DNA of 64,000 bases from Pedobacter glucosidilyticus. Lineage in GTDB: Bacteria; Bacteroidota; Bacteroidia; Sphingobacteriales; Sphingobacteriaceae. The notes below the pieces were generated by a model. The model saw only the letters and a program-made list of their open reading frames with translations, searched no databases and was not told the origin of the DNA. Made by a program: the position numbers and the translations under genes. The stretch is taken from the NCBI RefSeq assembly GCF_002483235.1, contig NZ_DLHN01000022.1:1-64000 (forward strand). Reading direction: 5' to 3'. Numbering within the stretch: the first letter of the stretch is position 1; each line of letters begins with the position of its first letter. This document shows positions 52,845 through 63,052 of this stretch, one piece after another.

Positions 52845-53903
52845 CTATACGCTTGAAGGGTTAGTATGATGATAATTTTTAAAAGCTAAAGTAAATTTAC
52901 TGGCATTGTTATAACCCATAGTAAAGGCTAAATCTTTAACTTTTATCTTATCTTCTTTCAATAATTTCATCGCTAAATCCATTTGTTTAGCCCTAAACCA
53001 TTTTAAAGTACTTATTCTAAACCACTGCTTAAATAAGGTTTTAACCTTAGTAGGGGAGGTATTGGTATAATTTGCTAAAAAATTAATCCCCGGAAAATCT
53101 TTCAACAAATTGTTCTCTAAATAATCGATGATTTTAATCATGATTAATTTATCTTCTTTAGAAAAATTAATATCTGTTAAATCTTTGGTTATACCATCAA
53201 AAAATTCTCCTAATAGGCTTAATGATCTTGACTTAAATAAAAATTTAGCTGATTCTCCTTGACTGATGGACTTGATTCCTAAAAACAATTGTTCAATTTT
53301 ATACTGGGCATCAACAACCGGATTTTTTATAAATGGGTTGTACTTTAATTCTGAACTAAATAAAACTTTAAGTGGATGGTTATCAGGGAGTTTAGATATA
53401 GAAAAATTTCTTTCTAACCAATGCTCATCAAAAGAAAAGCAAATGATAAGATTACTAGAATCTTTATAATGATAAGCATTAAGCTCTTCTCCTGGATGAT
53501 AAAGCGTCCAAATTTTATCTATCATCGTATGACCATTTAAATTTCCCTTTTTATCATTTTTATCGCTGTAGCTGATGTATGATAAGTTATAGAAACCTTT
53601 GGTTACTACTTGATCTTTATTGATGAAAGCTAAATTTGTTTTATAATGGCAATCAGAAATAACAACCCACAATCCCTCTTCAAATTCAAAATAATATAAA
53701 GCCCCTTTTAAAAATAATGTATTGGTTTTTAATACTTGCTCATTGGGGTAATGATGCATAAAAGGTAGAGATTTTACCGACTCTACCATTAATTTAGGGT
53801 GAGTAAACTGGTATGGAAACTCGAAAAAGCCATTATTATATTTGAAGGCTTTGGCTAAAATTTTCTTTTTCCAATGATTTACAATTTCAAATATATTTTC
53901 CAA
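52845..53903 (-). CDS. AraC-family transcriptional regulator
   Basis: The 352-aa protein has an uncharacterised N-terminal region and a C-terminal HTH_18 double helix-turn-helix (about 255-352): FLANYTNTSPTKVKTLFKQW, RAKQMDLAMKLL and KVKDLAFTMGYNNASKFTLA. It is a cytoplasmic DNA-binding protein. The effector is unknown. It lies 340 bp upstream of the type A cargo gene, same strand; control of that gene is possible but unproven. Confidence 0.9.
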   Translation of the reverse strand: MENIFEIVNHWKKKILAKAFKYNNGFFEFPYQFTHPKLMVESVKSLPFMHHYPNEQVLKTNTLFLKGALYYFEFEEGLWVVISDCHYKTNLAFINKDQVVTKGFYNLSYISYSDKNDKKGNLNGHTMIDKIWTLYHPGEELNAYHYKDSSNLIICFSFDEHWLERNFSISKLPDNHPLKVLFSSELKYNPFIKNPVVDAQYKIEQLFLGIKSISQGESAKFLFKSRSLSLLGEFFDGITKDLTDINFSKEDKLIMIKIIDYLENNLLKDFPGINFLANYTNTSPTKVKTLFKQWFRISTLKWFRAKQMDLAMKLLKEDKIKVKDLAFTMGYNNASKFTLAFKNYHHTNPSSV

Positions 53904-54135
53904 AATTTTATTGAAATGAAATTAATTTCCTAAGATTAAATAAACGAATAAATGATCAAATCACAAAATTTCAAACTTCAAGTTTTTAAACTTTTCTTAT
54001 TATCTTTTTTTAGAATTAATTTTTTCTTTTAAATCAATTAATAATTTTATATCGTTCATTATAGCATCAGAATTTGGAATTATTTTATTTGTTGCAGCTA
54101 TTTTTAAAAAGTATAATAAGTCGCAACATCAATTA
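53904..54135. other. AT-rich intergenic stretch
   Basis: Very AT-rich divergent region between the AraC and Xre genes. Promoters of both must lie here, but no exact TTTG / TAnnTTTG pair is obvious; TAATTTTG at 54172-54179 is a possible minus-7 for the Xre gene. Confidence 0.4.
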
Positions 54136-54184
54136 TTTGTTACATTTTTTAGGAAAATAAACTTATATTTATAATTTTGTAACA
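54136..54184 (+). promoter_or_regulatory. paired TGTNACA palindromes, candidate Xre operator
   Basis: TTTGTTACA (54136-54144) and TTTGTAACA (54176-54184) are both TGTNACA palindromes, 40 bp apart, about four helical turns. They bracket the likely minus-7 TAATTTTG and lie just before the Xre start. Autorepression is inferred. Confidence 0.35.
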
Positions 54185-54201
54185 CAATTTACCACAACTT
54201 T

Positions 54202-54552
54202 ATGAGCCAAACATCAGTTTTAAGCAAAAATATTGTTGCCTTTAGAAAACACATGGGGCTAACTCAAGATGCCTTAGCACAATTTCTTGGTGTACAAAGA
54301 GAAATGATTAGTTATTTTGAAAGTGGTAGCAGAGAACCTTCTGCAGAGATATTGTTAAAATTAGCAGATCTTTTTGGTTGCGATTTAGAAGACCTTCTAG
54401 AAGACAATCCAGAAGCTATTAATACATGCTTAGCTTTCGCATTTAGAGCAGAAGATTTAGCTGTGGAAGATTTAGCTACAATTGCAGAATTTAAAAAAAT
54501 TGTGAAAAATTATTTAACTCTAAGCAACTTAAAACTTGGCAGCCAGTCCTAA
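54202..54552 (+). CDS. Xre-family DNA-binding protein of an Xre-ImmA-PIN module
   Basis: The 116-aa protein has an HTH_3 domain at about 10-65 (MGLTQDALAQFLGVQREMIS, YFESGSREPSAEILLKLADL) and an acidic C-terminal part. It is probably the repressor and antitoxin-like component. The following ImmA gene overlaps its last 17 bases. Confidence 0.9.
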   Translation: MSQTSVLSKNIVAFRKHMGLTQDALAQFLGVQREMISYFESGSREPSAEILLKLADLFGCDLEDLLEDNPEAINTCLAFAFRAEDLAVEDLATIAEFKKIVKNYLTLSNLKLGSQS

Positions 54553-55270
54553 TATCATTACAAAAAAAGCAGTTGAATTTAGACAAGAAAACGGTTTAAA
54601 CAATACAGAACCCATCCTACTTAAAAGTATTTTATTAAGCAATAATGTTCTTACTGTTTACAAACCACTATCCGGAGTATTTTCTGGCATGGCCATTAAA
54701 GCAGCTGATAAAAAATTTATATTAATTAATTCTAATCATAGTTTAGGAAAGCAACACTTTACAATTGCTCACGAGCTTTATCACCTATTTAAGCAACCTG
54801 ATTTTAAATTTCGTTCATGTATTACAGGTAAATTCGATAAATCTGATTTGGAAGAATACAATGCCGATTTATTTGCAGCAGAACTATTACTTCCAGAAGA
54901 TGGTATTTACAAACAAATACCCGATAATGAATTAAAAAAAGATAAGATTCAGTTACCAACTATCCTTAAACTAGAACAATATTTCTACACTTCAAGGGCG
55001 GCTTTACTTTATAGATTAAAAACTCTTAATTTACTGTCAACATCAAAATTTGATGAGTATAGTATAAATATTAAGAGAAGTGCTGTTAACCATGGTTTCG
55101 ATACTCGTTTATATGAAAAGGGAAATGAGGGTGTAGTTATTGGCCAATATGGGCAATTAGCTAAAGAGCTTTATGATGCAGATGTTATTTCCGAAAGTTT
55201 TTATATGTCTTTGATGATGGATATTGGAAAAGATATTTATGCCGACACCTTTGATGAGCCAGAGTCGTAA
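54536..55270 (+). CDS. ImmA/IrrE family zinc metallopeptidase
   Basis: Starts at TTG 54536, in the 17-nt overlap with the Xre gene; no ATG suits the conserved N-terminus (SPNIITKKAVEFRQENG). The 244-aa protein has the HExxH zinc site His79-Glu80-His83 (HFTIAHELYHLF) and the third acidic ligand probably in EYNADLFAAELLLP. ImmA-type enzymes cleave Xre repressors, so it could relieve repression by its neighbour. Known family, inferred target. Confidence 0.9.
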   Translation: MAASPNIITKKAVEFRQENGLNNTEPILLKSILLSNNVLTVYKPLSGVFSGMAIKAADKKFILINSNHSLGKQHFTIAHELYHLFKQPDFKFRSCITGKFDKSDLEEYNADLFAAELLLPEDGIYKQIPDNELKKDKIQLPTILKLEQYFYTSRAALLYRLKTLNLLSTSKFDEYSINIKRSAVNHGFDTRLYEKGNEGVVIGQYGQLAKELYDADVISESFYMSLMMDIGKDIYADTFDEPES

Positions 55271-55784
55271 ATACATTTTAGTTGATGCTGATGTACTCAG
55301 TCATTTCATGATATCCGGAAATATACTAATATTTCCTAAAATTTTTTCTAATCAAAAAGTGGTTTTAGAAATAGTTGCTGATGAGATTAGAAGGCATCCT
55401 AAGTTAAAAGTATACATCAATCAATTGATTCAGCTTAAGCAAATCACAGAAATTCCTTTACCACAAAAACCAGAAATTTTAAAAGAGTTTGCATTACTTA
55501 AAAAAACTAAAGGCCCCGGAGAGAGTGCTTGTATGGCTATGGCTCGTTTTTCTAAGGATATTATAGCCTCTAATAATTGGAAAGATATTAAAGCTTATTG
55601 TGAAATTCATCAAATTGAATATCTATCTACTATGGATTTCATTTATGAGGCATACCGAAGTAAAATTTTAAGTTTGGCAGAATGCGACTTTATGATATAT
55701 AACCTTATCACTGCTAAACAACCAGCTAAGTTACCATGTAAAAATCTGGAAGAATACTGTAAAATGAATGGTTTAACGCTCTAG
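55254..55784 (+). CDS. PIN-like nuclease-fold protein, third gene of the Xre-ImmA module
   Basis: From ATG 55254 the product is 176 aa, overlapping immA by 17 bp (an ATG at 55224 would add ten residues). Putative acidic residues are placed as in PIN domains: Asp11/Asp13 (LVDADVLSHF), Asp43-Glu44 (VADEI), Glu90 (GPGESACMAMA) and Asn107-Asn108 (IIASNNWKD). It resembles the PIN-like partners often found with ImmA/IrrE proteins. Predicted RNase, possible toxin or effector. Exact family not assigned. Confidence 0.7.
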   Translation: MSQSRKYILVDADVLSHFMISGNILIFPKIFSNQKVVLEIVADEIRRHPKLKVYINQLIQLKQITEIPLPQKPEILKEFALLKKTKGPGESACMAMARFSKDIIASNNWKDIKAYCEIHQIEYLSTMDFIYEAYRSKILSLAECDFMIYNLITAKQPAKLPCKNLEEYCKMNGLTL

Positions 55785-55795
55785 TTCCCTTAACA

Positions 55796-58700
55796 CTAAA
55801 AATAAGCCCTCACCTGCAAGCCACCTGTATGAATAGTTCTTACCTCGTTAGACTTTCTTCCTTCATAGGTGAGGTTAAGCTGTATACCATTAGAAATGGT
55901 TCTTTGGAAACCGGCAGACCATGTAAGGTTATTGCCAGGCTGTAAACCGTCTAACAATTCGTAGGCAACTGGGGTATTGTTATTGCCTTCAAACTTGTTA
56001 TTGATGAGATTGATTTGAGCTGTAAAAGTTCCCTTTTTGAGCAGGTTATAACGTACTTCCGAGCCTAAACGAAGGTTTAAAGTTTCTTCGCCACCAAAAG
56101 CACTACCATTACTTTGTTTCCTTAAGCCCGAATTTAAGGTGATTTTAAAATCGGTAGTGAATTGGTAGCCAAACTCCGGCTTCAACTCATAAAATGTGAT
56201 GGCATAATTACGCTCTGCAAAAAGTTCTGAAGTAAAATCTTTAGCTCCGTTTTTAAACTCGATACTAAAATTACTCTTTCTAATAAAGTTCCAACGCAGT
56301 CTTAAACCTTGTTCTTGCTGGTTACGACTATCAAAACCGTTGGTAAGTAAAATTTTACTCGCGGTATTTTGGATATTAAAATCAATACCCCAAATAGCAT
56401 TTAAACGGTTATAAAATAAAGTATTCCTGATGAAAGAATTTAAAGAAACAAGGTCTTGTGCATCAATATTGGTTTGGAAAGGGTTAAATAAAATATTACC
56501 ATCACCAGCTAAAACTTTCTTATCTATCCTTAATGCAGATATAGAAGAAAACTTAGCCATTAGTTTAGAAAAACCTTCTTTTTTCTTGAAGATACTAGCC
56601 GGGTTAAGCCTTAAAGTTTGGTTGATACTGGTAAAATTAGATCGGATAAACTCGTTATTAGGTCTAAAAATACGGATATAGCGGGCTTGGTCCGGAAAAC
56701 GAGAAATCTCAAACTCGTTTAGCTCTTTGATACCATTACTGTTATAATCATTCCAGGCGTAAATACCCTGCCCAGGCTGCACTTCTAAATAAATAAATTC
56801 TCTACGGGGTTCTTGCCCAGTACCTAGCTCATAAAAAGTATTCAAGTTTAAAAAACCTTTAAAAGCATTCAGGTTATAATCTACCCTACCTAAAAGGGTT
56901 TCTTCATCGCGGTTTGCGCTATCCAATTTTAGGTAGGTAATGGTACGGTAGCTGGTGTTAATGGTTAAGGTTGATTTCCCTTTTTTATTGAGTTCTAGCT
57001 TACCGGTAAAAGTATTGGCTTTGCTAAAAGGCGTAAGTTGGCTGCCCTCTGGTGTATCATCAAAACGGGTAATATAACCTAACTGGAAACCTGTTTTGCT
57101 ATTGGCTAAAGAACGAACAAAAAAATCGTACTCTCTAAAGTTGAAAGATTGTAGCGTGAGGTTATTACTTAAAGTATTGAAAGTTTTATTAAGCTCTTCT
57201 TCGTATCTGGTACCTGTTTCAAAGGTTTTAAAAGCTTTGGTTAGGATGAGTTTTTGCTTGAAAAAATCGCCTTCATCTAGGCCTACATCAGACTGTAAAA
57301 GACTGGCATCATAACTAAACTGATATTTCTTAAAAGCAAATCTGGAGTTAATAGCTTGCTGTATAGCACTATAGTTTGCCCCTCTGGTAAAGCTAGATAT
57401 TTGATATTTCAACTGCTTAGCATCGGTTTTAAACAAACCTAAAGAAAGGGTAGTCCAATGCTCATTCGCTTGTTCTAAGTTGATGCCTCTGAAATTAAAA
57501 TCGCGGTCAAATTCTACTGGGCGATACCTCTCTAACGGTCTGAAACGCTGGTTTACATACTCATAACTTACCTGTGTGTTTAATTTTAATCCGGTAGAAT
57601 CATTACCAGCCAATCGATTTTGTTGCTGTAATATAACTTTATAAGCCAAGCCTTTATTATCTGCATTTTGCAAATCAGAAAACAAGTTGACATCGTTATT
57701 ACTCATCCCAACTTCGGTAAATAAACGCGTTTTTTTTGCGATTTGATAATCAGCGTTAAGCGTTAACAATTGTTGCTTTTTGGGTGTAATTAATAAGGTA
57801 ACAGGTTCGTAATCTCCTTGCGGGATATTATTAATAGGTGCTACAAATACATAAACCCTACCGTTGGCAGTACTGGCAGCATCAACCCGATAGTTCCCTC
57901 GGTTTGCCCCTACAAAAGAAAAACCTACGCGGTACTTTGCCAATTGCGGATTGGTGGAGTAAACATAAACCTGGTTAAAGCCCAATGTATCTACACGGCG
58001 GTATAAAATCTCATTCTCATTAAACGTAACCGAATCTATATTAGGAAATAATGCCTGATTGATATTATTACCAATACCGCTTAAAAATTGCTGCTGCTCT
58101 TGACTTAAATCTTGTAAAAAAGGACGATTAGGATTGTCTTGTTCCGAGTATAAATTGAAACCAATTTTTAGTTTTTCTGATTTAAAATCCTGATTAACAT
58201 AGTATAAACTTCTGCCAAAAACCTTATCAGAATACTCAAACTCTACCACAATACGGGTAAAACGGGTAATTAACCTTTTAGTAGTAAAAGTAAGTTCTGA
58301 GGTATTATAATCTACAATATAATCGTTATCCTGCCCTCTTAACAGCAATTGACCATCTATAAAAACACGCTCTGTACCCGATAGCACTACAATAAACTGC
58401 TCACCATTATTACCGGTTAAACGATATGGCCCTTGGTTACCCTCTATACCATCAAACTGGTTGCGGGCCGAGCGACCTTTGGCCACAGCACCAGCTACCT
58501 GCGTATTAAAAAGCTGTCCTTTTTTATTTTTATAGCTGTTTGATACATAAGCACCTTGCGTACGTTTAAAATAATTCATGAAATAACTATCAGGTTTACG
58601 CAGCTCGTAATCTCCAGCAATTAAAGTAGTTTCTTTTCGCTTTAGCTGGATAAAAACCCTGTCAAAATCATTAATCTGTTGGGTGTTTCCTTCTGGCTGT

Positions 58701-59242
58701 ATAGGTAAATTATCATCAGAAATGGCGGCAGAAAACTCTATTTCATTATTGAGTTTACCAGCCAACTGCAATACCATATTAGAGTTTACAGATAAATCTT
58801 GATTATTACCAAAGCCAATACTTCTAGAAATACTTCCGCTTTTCTCTATTCCCTCAAAATTAAACAGCGTATTATCTTCTTGCTTTGGCCGATAGATAAA
58901 TGGATTGTTATTGATGACCGCTTCCTCTATTAAACTTGGATTTTTGCGAAAGCTTTTTTGAGTAAGCAAAAGTGGAAAAGTACGATAACTAATAGTTACA
59001 GAATCTATAGCTGGCTTCTGCTTCCAAATAAGTAAAGCATTTGGATAGTCTACGCTATAAGTGCTGCTATCTACCAATTGCTCATGAAAAACCTTTAAGG
59101 TATGAGGTAAAATACTTAGCGTATCAATGGAAATAGTATCGGTTATTGCTATTTTTTTAGATTGGAAATTACTCTTGAATTGGGCAAAACTATGCTCAGC
59201 AGTTAAAAGCAGTATAAAGCCGATGAGTATTTTCTTGATCAT
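55796..59242 (-). CDS. large outer-membrane beta-barrel protein, function unknown
   Basis: The 1148-aa protein has a signal peptide (ending EHSFAQ), an N-terminal periplasmic part (to about residue 130), then long runs of alternating strands with FNNQ/aromatic patterns, for example FNTQVAGAVAKGRSARNQFD, and ends GGLQVRAYF with a C-terminal Phe. It resembles SprA-like barrel proteins in style, but no family is recognised. Its ATG overlaps the stop of the giant kinase by 4 bp, so the two are translated together. Confidence 0.75.
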   Translation of the reverse strand: MIKKILIGFILLLTAEHSFAQFKSNFQSKKIAITDTISIDTLSILPHTLKVFHEQLVDSSTYSVDYPNALLIWKQKPAIDSVTISYRTFPLLLTQKSFRKNPSLIEEAVINNNPFIYRPKQEDNTLFNFEGIEKSGSISRSIGFGNNQDLSVNSNMVLQLAGKLNNEIEFSAAISDDNLPIQPEGNTQQINDFDRVFIQLKRKETTLIAGDYELRKPDSYFMNYFKRTQGAYVSNSYKNKKGQLFNTQVAGAVAKGRSARNQFDGIEGNQGPYRLTGNNGEQFIVVLSGTERVFIDGQLLLRGQDNDYIVDYNTSELTFTTKRLITRFTRIVVEFEYSDKVFGRSLYYVNQDFKSEKLKIGFNLYSEQDNPNRPFLQDLSQEQQQFLSGIGNNINQALFPNIDSVTFNENEILYRRVDTLGFNQVYVYSTNPQLAKYRVGFSFVGANRGNYRVDAASTANGRVYVFVAPINNIPQGDYEPVTLLITPKKQQLLTLNADYQIAKKTRLFTEVGMSNNDVNLFSDLQNADNKGLAYKVILQQQNRLAGNDSTGLKLNTQVSYEYVNQRFRPLERYRPVEFDRDFNFRGINLEQANEHWTTLSLGLFKTDAKQLKYQISSFTRGANYSAIQQAINSRFAFKKYQFSYDASLLQSDVGLDEGDFFKQKLILTKAFKTFETGTRYEEELNKTFNTLSNNLTLQSFNFREYDFFVRSLANSKTGFQLGYITRFDDTPEGSQLTPFSKANTFTGKLELNKKGKSTLTINTSYRTITYLKLDSANRDEETLLGRVDYNLNAFKGFLNLNTFYELGTGQEPRREFIYLEVQPGQGIYAWNDYNSNGIKELNEFEISRFPDQARYIRIFRPNNEFIRSNFTSINQTLRLNPASIFKKKEGFSKLMAKFSSISALRIDKKVLAGDGNILFNPFQTNIDAQDLVSLNSFIRNTLFYNRLNAIWGIDFNIQNTASKILLTNGFDSRNQQEQGLRLRWNFIRKSNFSIEFKNGAKDFTSELFAERNYAITFYELKPEFGYQFTTDFKITLNSGLRKQSNGSAFGGEETLNLRLGSEVRYNLLKKGTFTAQINLINNKFEGNNNTPVAYELLDGLQPGNNLTWSAGFQRTISNGIQLNLTYEGRKSNEVRTIHTGGLQVRAYF

Positions 59243-62200
59243 TTATTTACCAGAGGCAAGATAATGAAGAAAGATGTTCCTGCATTAATTTGCGTAGTAA
59301 AATAGATATTTCCGCCAATATTCTCTATAGCTTGTTTCACAAATGCTAAACCTAAGCCCGTTCCAGAGCTTTTGGTAGTGAAATTTGGTGTAAAAATCTT
59401 GCTCCTTAAATCTTCTGGTATACCCGCACCATTATCTTGTACTTTAATTTCTACCTTTTCGGTATAAATCTGGCAGCTGATGTTGATGATACCTGCTTTA
59501 TTCTCAGGCATCGCTTCAATAGCATTTTTAAGCAAGTTGTTAAAAGAGCGTAGAAGTTGGTCTCTATCTGCCTTTATCCAAAGCTTAGCAAAGTCTTCTT
59601 CTTCATAAATGATTTGTACACCTTCCATTTGTTTATAAATATGGATGGCTTGGTTTAAAACATCAACCAATTCAAAAACTTCTAGTTTTAAATCGGGCAT
59701 TTTGGCAAAGTTAGAAAACTCCGATGCAATACTACTTAAACTGTCTATCTGCTCTAAAGATGATTTGCTAAACTTCTCGAATTTAGCGTCAAACTTCGGA
59801 TCTTTTTCTTTCCAGGAGCGCTCTAACATTTGTATACCTAAACGGAGCGGTGTAAGCGGATTTTTAATTTCATGTGCCACCTGCTTAGCCATCTCACGCC
59901 AGGCGGTTTCTCTTTCAGACTGTGCCAGCTTGTTAGCACTTTCTTCTAGGGCTAATATCATTTTATTATATTCAGAAATCAAGTTTCCTATTTCATCATT
60001 TCTGCGCCAAAATATGGGTTTATTTTTTCTGCCAATAACTGTTTTGGCCATGCTTTCCTGTATCAGCGTAAGCGGAGATGTAATCTGATTGGCTACTACA
60101 AAAGCAAAGAAACCTATGGCTACAAAAACTAATACATAAATATTTATCAATAAGTTTAAGAAGTTTCCTATCCGTTGGTTAAACTCGTTCTGGTTAGAAA
60201 AGTAAGGTAATTGCAAATAGGCTATCACATTATTACTAGCATTTTTTACAGGCATATAGGCAGATTTGTAATTTAAATTGCCAATTCGCTCATCTTGCAA
60301 CAGTTCTGCCTTTTGTAATAAACGTAATTGTATTAAAGCATGGGCATCCATCCTTTTAGCCTGTATACCTAAATTATAAATACGGGGTTGCGTAGAGTTG
60401 ATAAGGATACCGTTAATATCATACAAATTTAAATCGGTATTGTACATTTTAGAAAACTCTGTGAAAGACATCATATCTTCCTCAATGTTTAAAGTAGTGT
60501 TTCTGTACTTTACCCTGCTTTCAAAAGCTTCTACGATAATTTTTATACGTTCTTTTATCAAATCATCTTGCTGTTCTTTGTATTGGATAGATATGTAAGA
60601 GAAAGTGATTAAACCTACGATAACCAAAGAGCTTACAACAGCCATCACTAAAGCTATCTGTATACGGGTTTTATACAACATTTTACCACTGTTGATAAAG
60701 AGCCGAAATTTTAGATTGCGGAAATTAAACCTGTGTGTAGTTACAAAAACCCATATCCATTTATAAGAGATAATGAGTAAGCCAAAAACCAAAAGCAAGA
60801 TAAAGAAGAAAGACAAAGAGGCTATTTCTCTCCAAAAAGTATGATACTCTTTGCTAATCACAATATATTTATGAGGCTCGGGCTGATAAATCATGTGGCT
60901 ATAATTATCTTTCCTAAGGATTACAAAATCTTTAAGCCTTCCACTAAAATCCTTATTTACAAGATCATATATAAAATTACCTGATTGATAAATCAATTTA
61001 TTATTTGCATAATAAGCATAAGAATAATCAACATAATCTTCTATAGAAATAAGTTTCCCATCTTTAAATAACTGCGGAAAAGTACCAAACTCTCTAATAT
61101 CTTTAGACCTTAACTCTATCACCATAGAACCTAACAAAGTGTTTTGTTCCTTTACAGGGATGATAGCAAAATAGTTTTGCAAGCCAAAAGTATTGCTAAC
61201 TCTGTAAAAATTAGCAGAAACCTTAATAGCACCACTTTCTACCAATGTTTTATAGGTATTTAGCTCTTCCTCATTTTCTTCTAAAGCACTGCCATCGGGC
61301 TTAAAAGCAAAAAGCTTAAAATCATATTCGCCCAAATATCCGGTAAGGTAATAGTTTTGAAATCTGGAGTATAAGCGTTTCCTGTAAGCTTCCGGATTTT
61401 TGAAATAGAATGATAAAATATCATCTTTAAATATCTCTTCCTCAATTTCTGTAAACAGGATAAGGGCGTGTGGGTCATCTGCCGATTCTAATTTAGTAGC
61501 TAACCTTTTGCGGGTTTCCAGCTCTTTGATATTCTCGTATCGGTTAAGTTTGATTGATACAAGCGTAGCTAATATGAGCGTAATTAATACCAAAGCGGGG
61601 AAAACAACCTGACCTTTATATTGGTAAACAACCCGGGCAATAACCAGAATTAGCAGAAATATCAGCAATAAAAAAACGGTATTCTCATCAAAAAAAGATT
61701 GATATAGGTTAAATCCTATTAAAACCGCCACCATTATAGCTGCTTTAATCTCTAATTTAATGTTGATGTAAGCAGAAAAAGTGATGAGGATAACAACTAT
61801 CAAATAATAGGTAAGCAGGGTAACTAATAATAAACTGATACCTAAAATGCTCCAACCGTCTAGGTTTACAATATTGGTAACCTTAAAATTAATATTAGAG
61901 TTAAATACTAATCCAAAAAATAAATCGGAAAGTAAATTAGAAATTACAGCTATAAAAAATGCAGAATAAATAATAATAGGATAGCCAAACCATGGGTTGT
62001 TAATAGGTTTAAATATTTTTTCTTTATAGCTGTACACAAAAATGGTAAACCATAAAGCCAATAAAATATTCAATCCATAATCTGCCAAAGATGGGAAGTA
62101 ATAATTAGAAGCGTATATTTTGGGGCTAAATAAATCCTGATGATATAAAGCATCCGGAAAATGATATTCTAGCCCCACAAAGCGCAACGCAATAAAAGCA

Positions 62201-62940
62201 AATAATAGCGCCAAAGAGGCTAGTATAGGGTTACCATCATCTGCATAATGCTTACAAATACTGTTGATAAGCAGGCATAGGGTTAACAAACCAATGGCCC
62301 ACATCAAAATTTCTATATTGGTATAGGGAATATTGGTAATACCCGCAGTACGTTTGATAGAAAATAAGTAACGGTCTTCCAGATTTCTAATATCTGCTAC
62401 GTTCTTATCATTGATATCTGCAATACCAATAGTAGGGTCTTTTATGATACTATGACTACTCTGATTATTTAAAAATTGGTTTTTGTAAGGATATTTATCT
62501 TTAACAAGGATATAAAAAAGGACACTATAATTTTTATCTTCTTTCTTAACAACTTCGTACCAACCGTTCTGATATTCTACAAATGAGGCCCCTTGTTTAA
62601 TATTTAGGGCGTAGCTAGCGCTTACTTTATTATCAGACCAAAAAACCAATTGGTCATCTTTAAATACCTGAAAATATATTTGGTTGGAAGTGAAATAATT
62701 AATGATATCTAGAGCCTCTGAGGCGTTTTTATTAATACGTTCTAGATTTTTAAAACGTACAGAATCTGCCACATAATCATAAATAAAGAGCTCTTTCTCG
62801 CCTAGCTTGTCTGCAATATCATGGGCTACATCTTCTAGGTTTGAAGAACGTGTTGTTGCCCACCTAGCTGTTAATGAGGTTGCAAATAAACCAATGGTAA
62901 CAATTAATAAAAGCCAGCGTATTTTAGTATTTGTCTTCAA
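59239..62940 (-). CDS. giant NtrY-like sensor histidine kinase (1233 aa)
   Basis: A single N-terminal helix (about 8-27), a sensor region (about 28-215), a block of about eight helices (215-465), a second sensor region (470-690), more helices, another extracytoplasmic sensor region (about 790-925), a HAMP-type linker, HisKA (AWREMAKQVAHEIKNPLTPL) and HATPase (NAIEAMPENKAG, DNGAGIPED, GTGLGLAFVKQ). The H-box is NtrY/AtoS-like. No response regulator is adjacent. Coupled through a 4-bp overlap to the outer-membrane protein downstream, an unusual arrangement that suggests envelope sensing. Confidence 0.92.
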   Translation of the reverse strand: MKTNTKIRWLLLIVTIGLFATSLTARWATTRSSNLEDVAHDIADKLGEKELFIYDYVADSVRFKNLERINKNASEALDIINYFTSNQIYFQVFKDDQLVFWSDNKVSASYALNIKQGASFVEYQNGWYEVVKKEDKNYSVLFYILVKDKYPYKNQFLNNQSSHSIIKDPTIGIADINDKNVADIRNLEDRYLFSIKRTAGITNIPYTNIEILMWAIGLLTLCLLINSICKHYADDGNPILASLALLFAFIALRFVGLEYHFPDALYHQDLFSPKIYASNYYFPSLADYGLNILLALWFTIFVYSYKEKIFKPINNPWFGYPIIIYSAFFIAVISNLLSDLFFGLVFNSNINFKVTNIVNLDGWSILGISLLLVTLLTYYLIVVILITFSAYINIKLEIKAAIMVAVLIGFNLYQSFFDENTVFLLLIFLLILVIARVVYQYKGQVVFPALVLITLILATLVSIKLNRYENIKELETRKRLATKLESADDPHALILFTEIEEEIFKDDILSFYFKNPEAYRKRLYSRFQNYYLTGYLGEYDFKLFAFKPDGSALEENEEELNTYKTLVESGAIKVSANFYRVSNTFGLQNYFAIIPVKEQNTLLGSMVIELRSKDIREFGTFPQLFKDGKLISIEDYVDYSYAYYANNKLIYQSGNFIYDLVNKDFSGRLKDFVILRKDNYSHMIYQPEPHKYIVISKEYHTFWREIASLSFFFILLLVFGLLIISYKWIWVFVTTHRFNFRNLKFRLFINSGKMLYKTRIQIALVMAVVSSLVIVGLITFSYISIQYKEQQDDLIKERIKIIVEAFESRVKYRNTTLNIEEDMMSFTEFSKMYNTDLNLYDINGILINSTQPRIYNLGIQAKRMDAHALIQLRLLQKAELLQDERIGNLNYKSAYMPVKNASNNVIAYLQLPYFSNQNEFNQRIGNFLNLLINIYVLVFVAIGFFAFVVANQITSPLTLIQESMAKTVIGRKNKPIFWRRNDEIGNLISEYNKMILALEESANKLAQSERETAWREMAKQVAHEIKNPLTPLRLGIQMLERSWKEKDPKFDAKFEKFSKSSLEQIDSLSSIASEFSNFAKMPDLKLEVFELVDVLNQAIHIYKQMEGVQIIYEEEDFAKLWIKADRDQLLRSFNNLLKNAIEAMPENKAGIINISCQIYTEKVEIKVQDNGAGIPEDLRSKIFTPNFTTKSSGTGLGLAFVKQAIENIGGNIYFTTQINAGTSFFIILPLVNK

Positions 62941-63006
62941 TTGGGTTTAAGCTAATTCATCTAATCTTTTAAAGATACTACAAACTTAAAAATCAAGCCA
63001 AAAAAC

Positions 63007-63031
63007 AACGGGAAAGTGTTTCTTCCCCGTT
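63007..63031 (-). terminator. intrinsic terminator after fabD
   Basis: AACGGG (63007-63012) pairs with CCCGTT (63026-63031), with partial inner pairing, and a T-run follows on the minus strand. Confidence 0.65.
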
Positions 63032-63052
63032 ATTTAATTATTTTGTGTTTTT

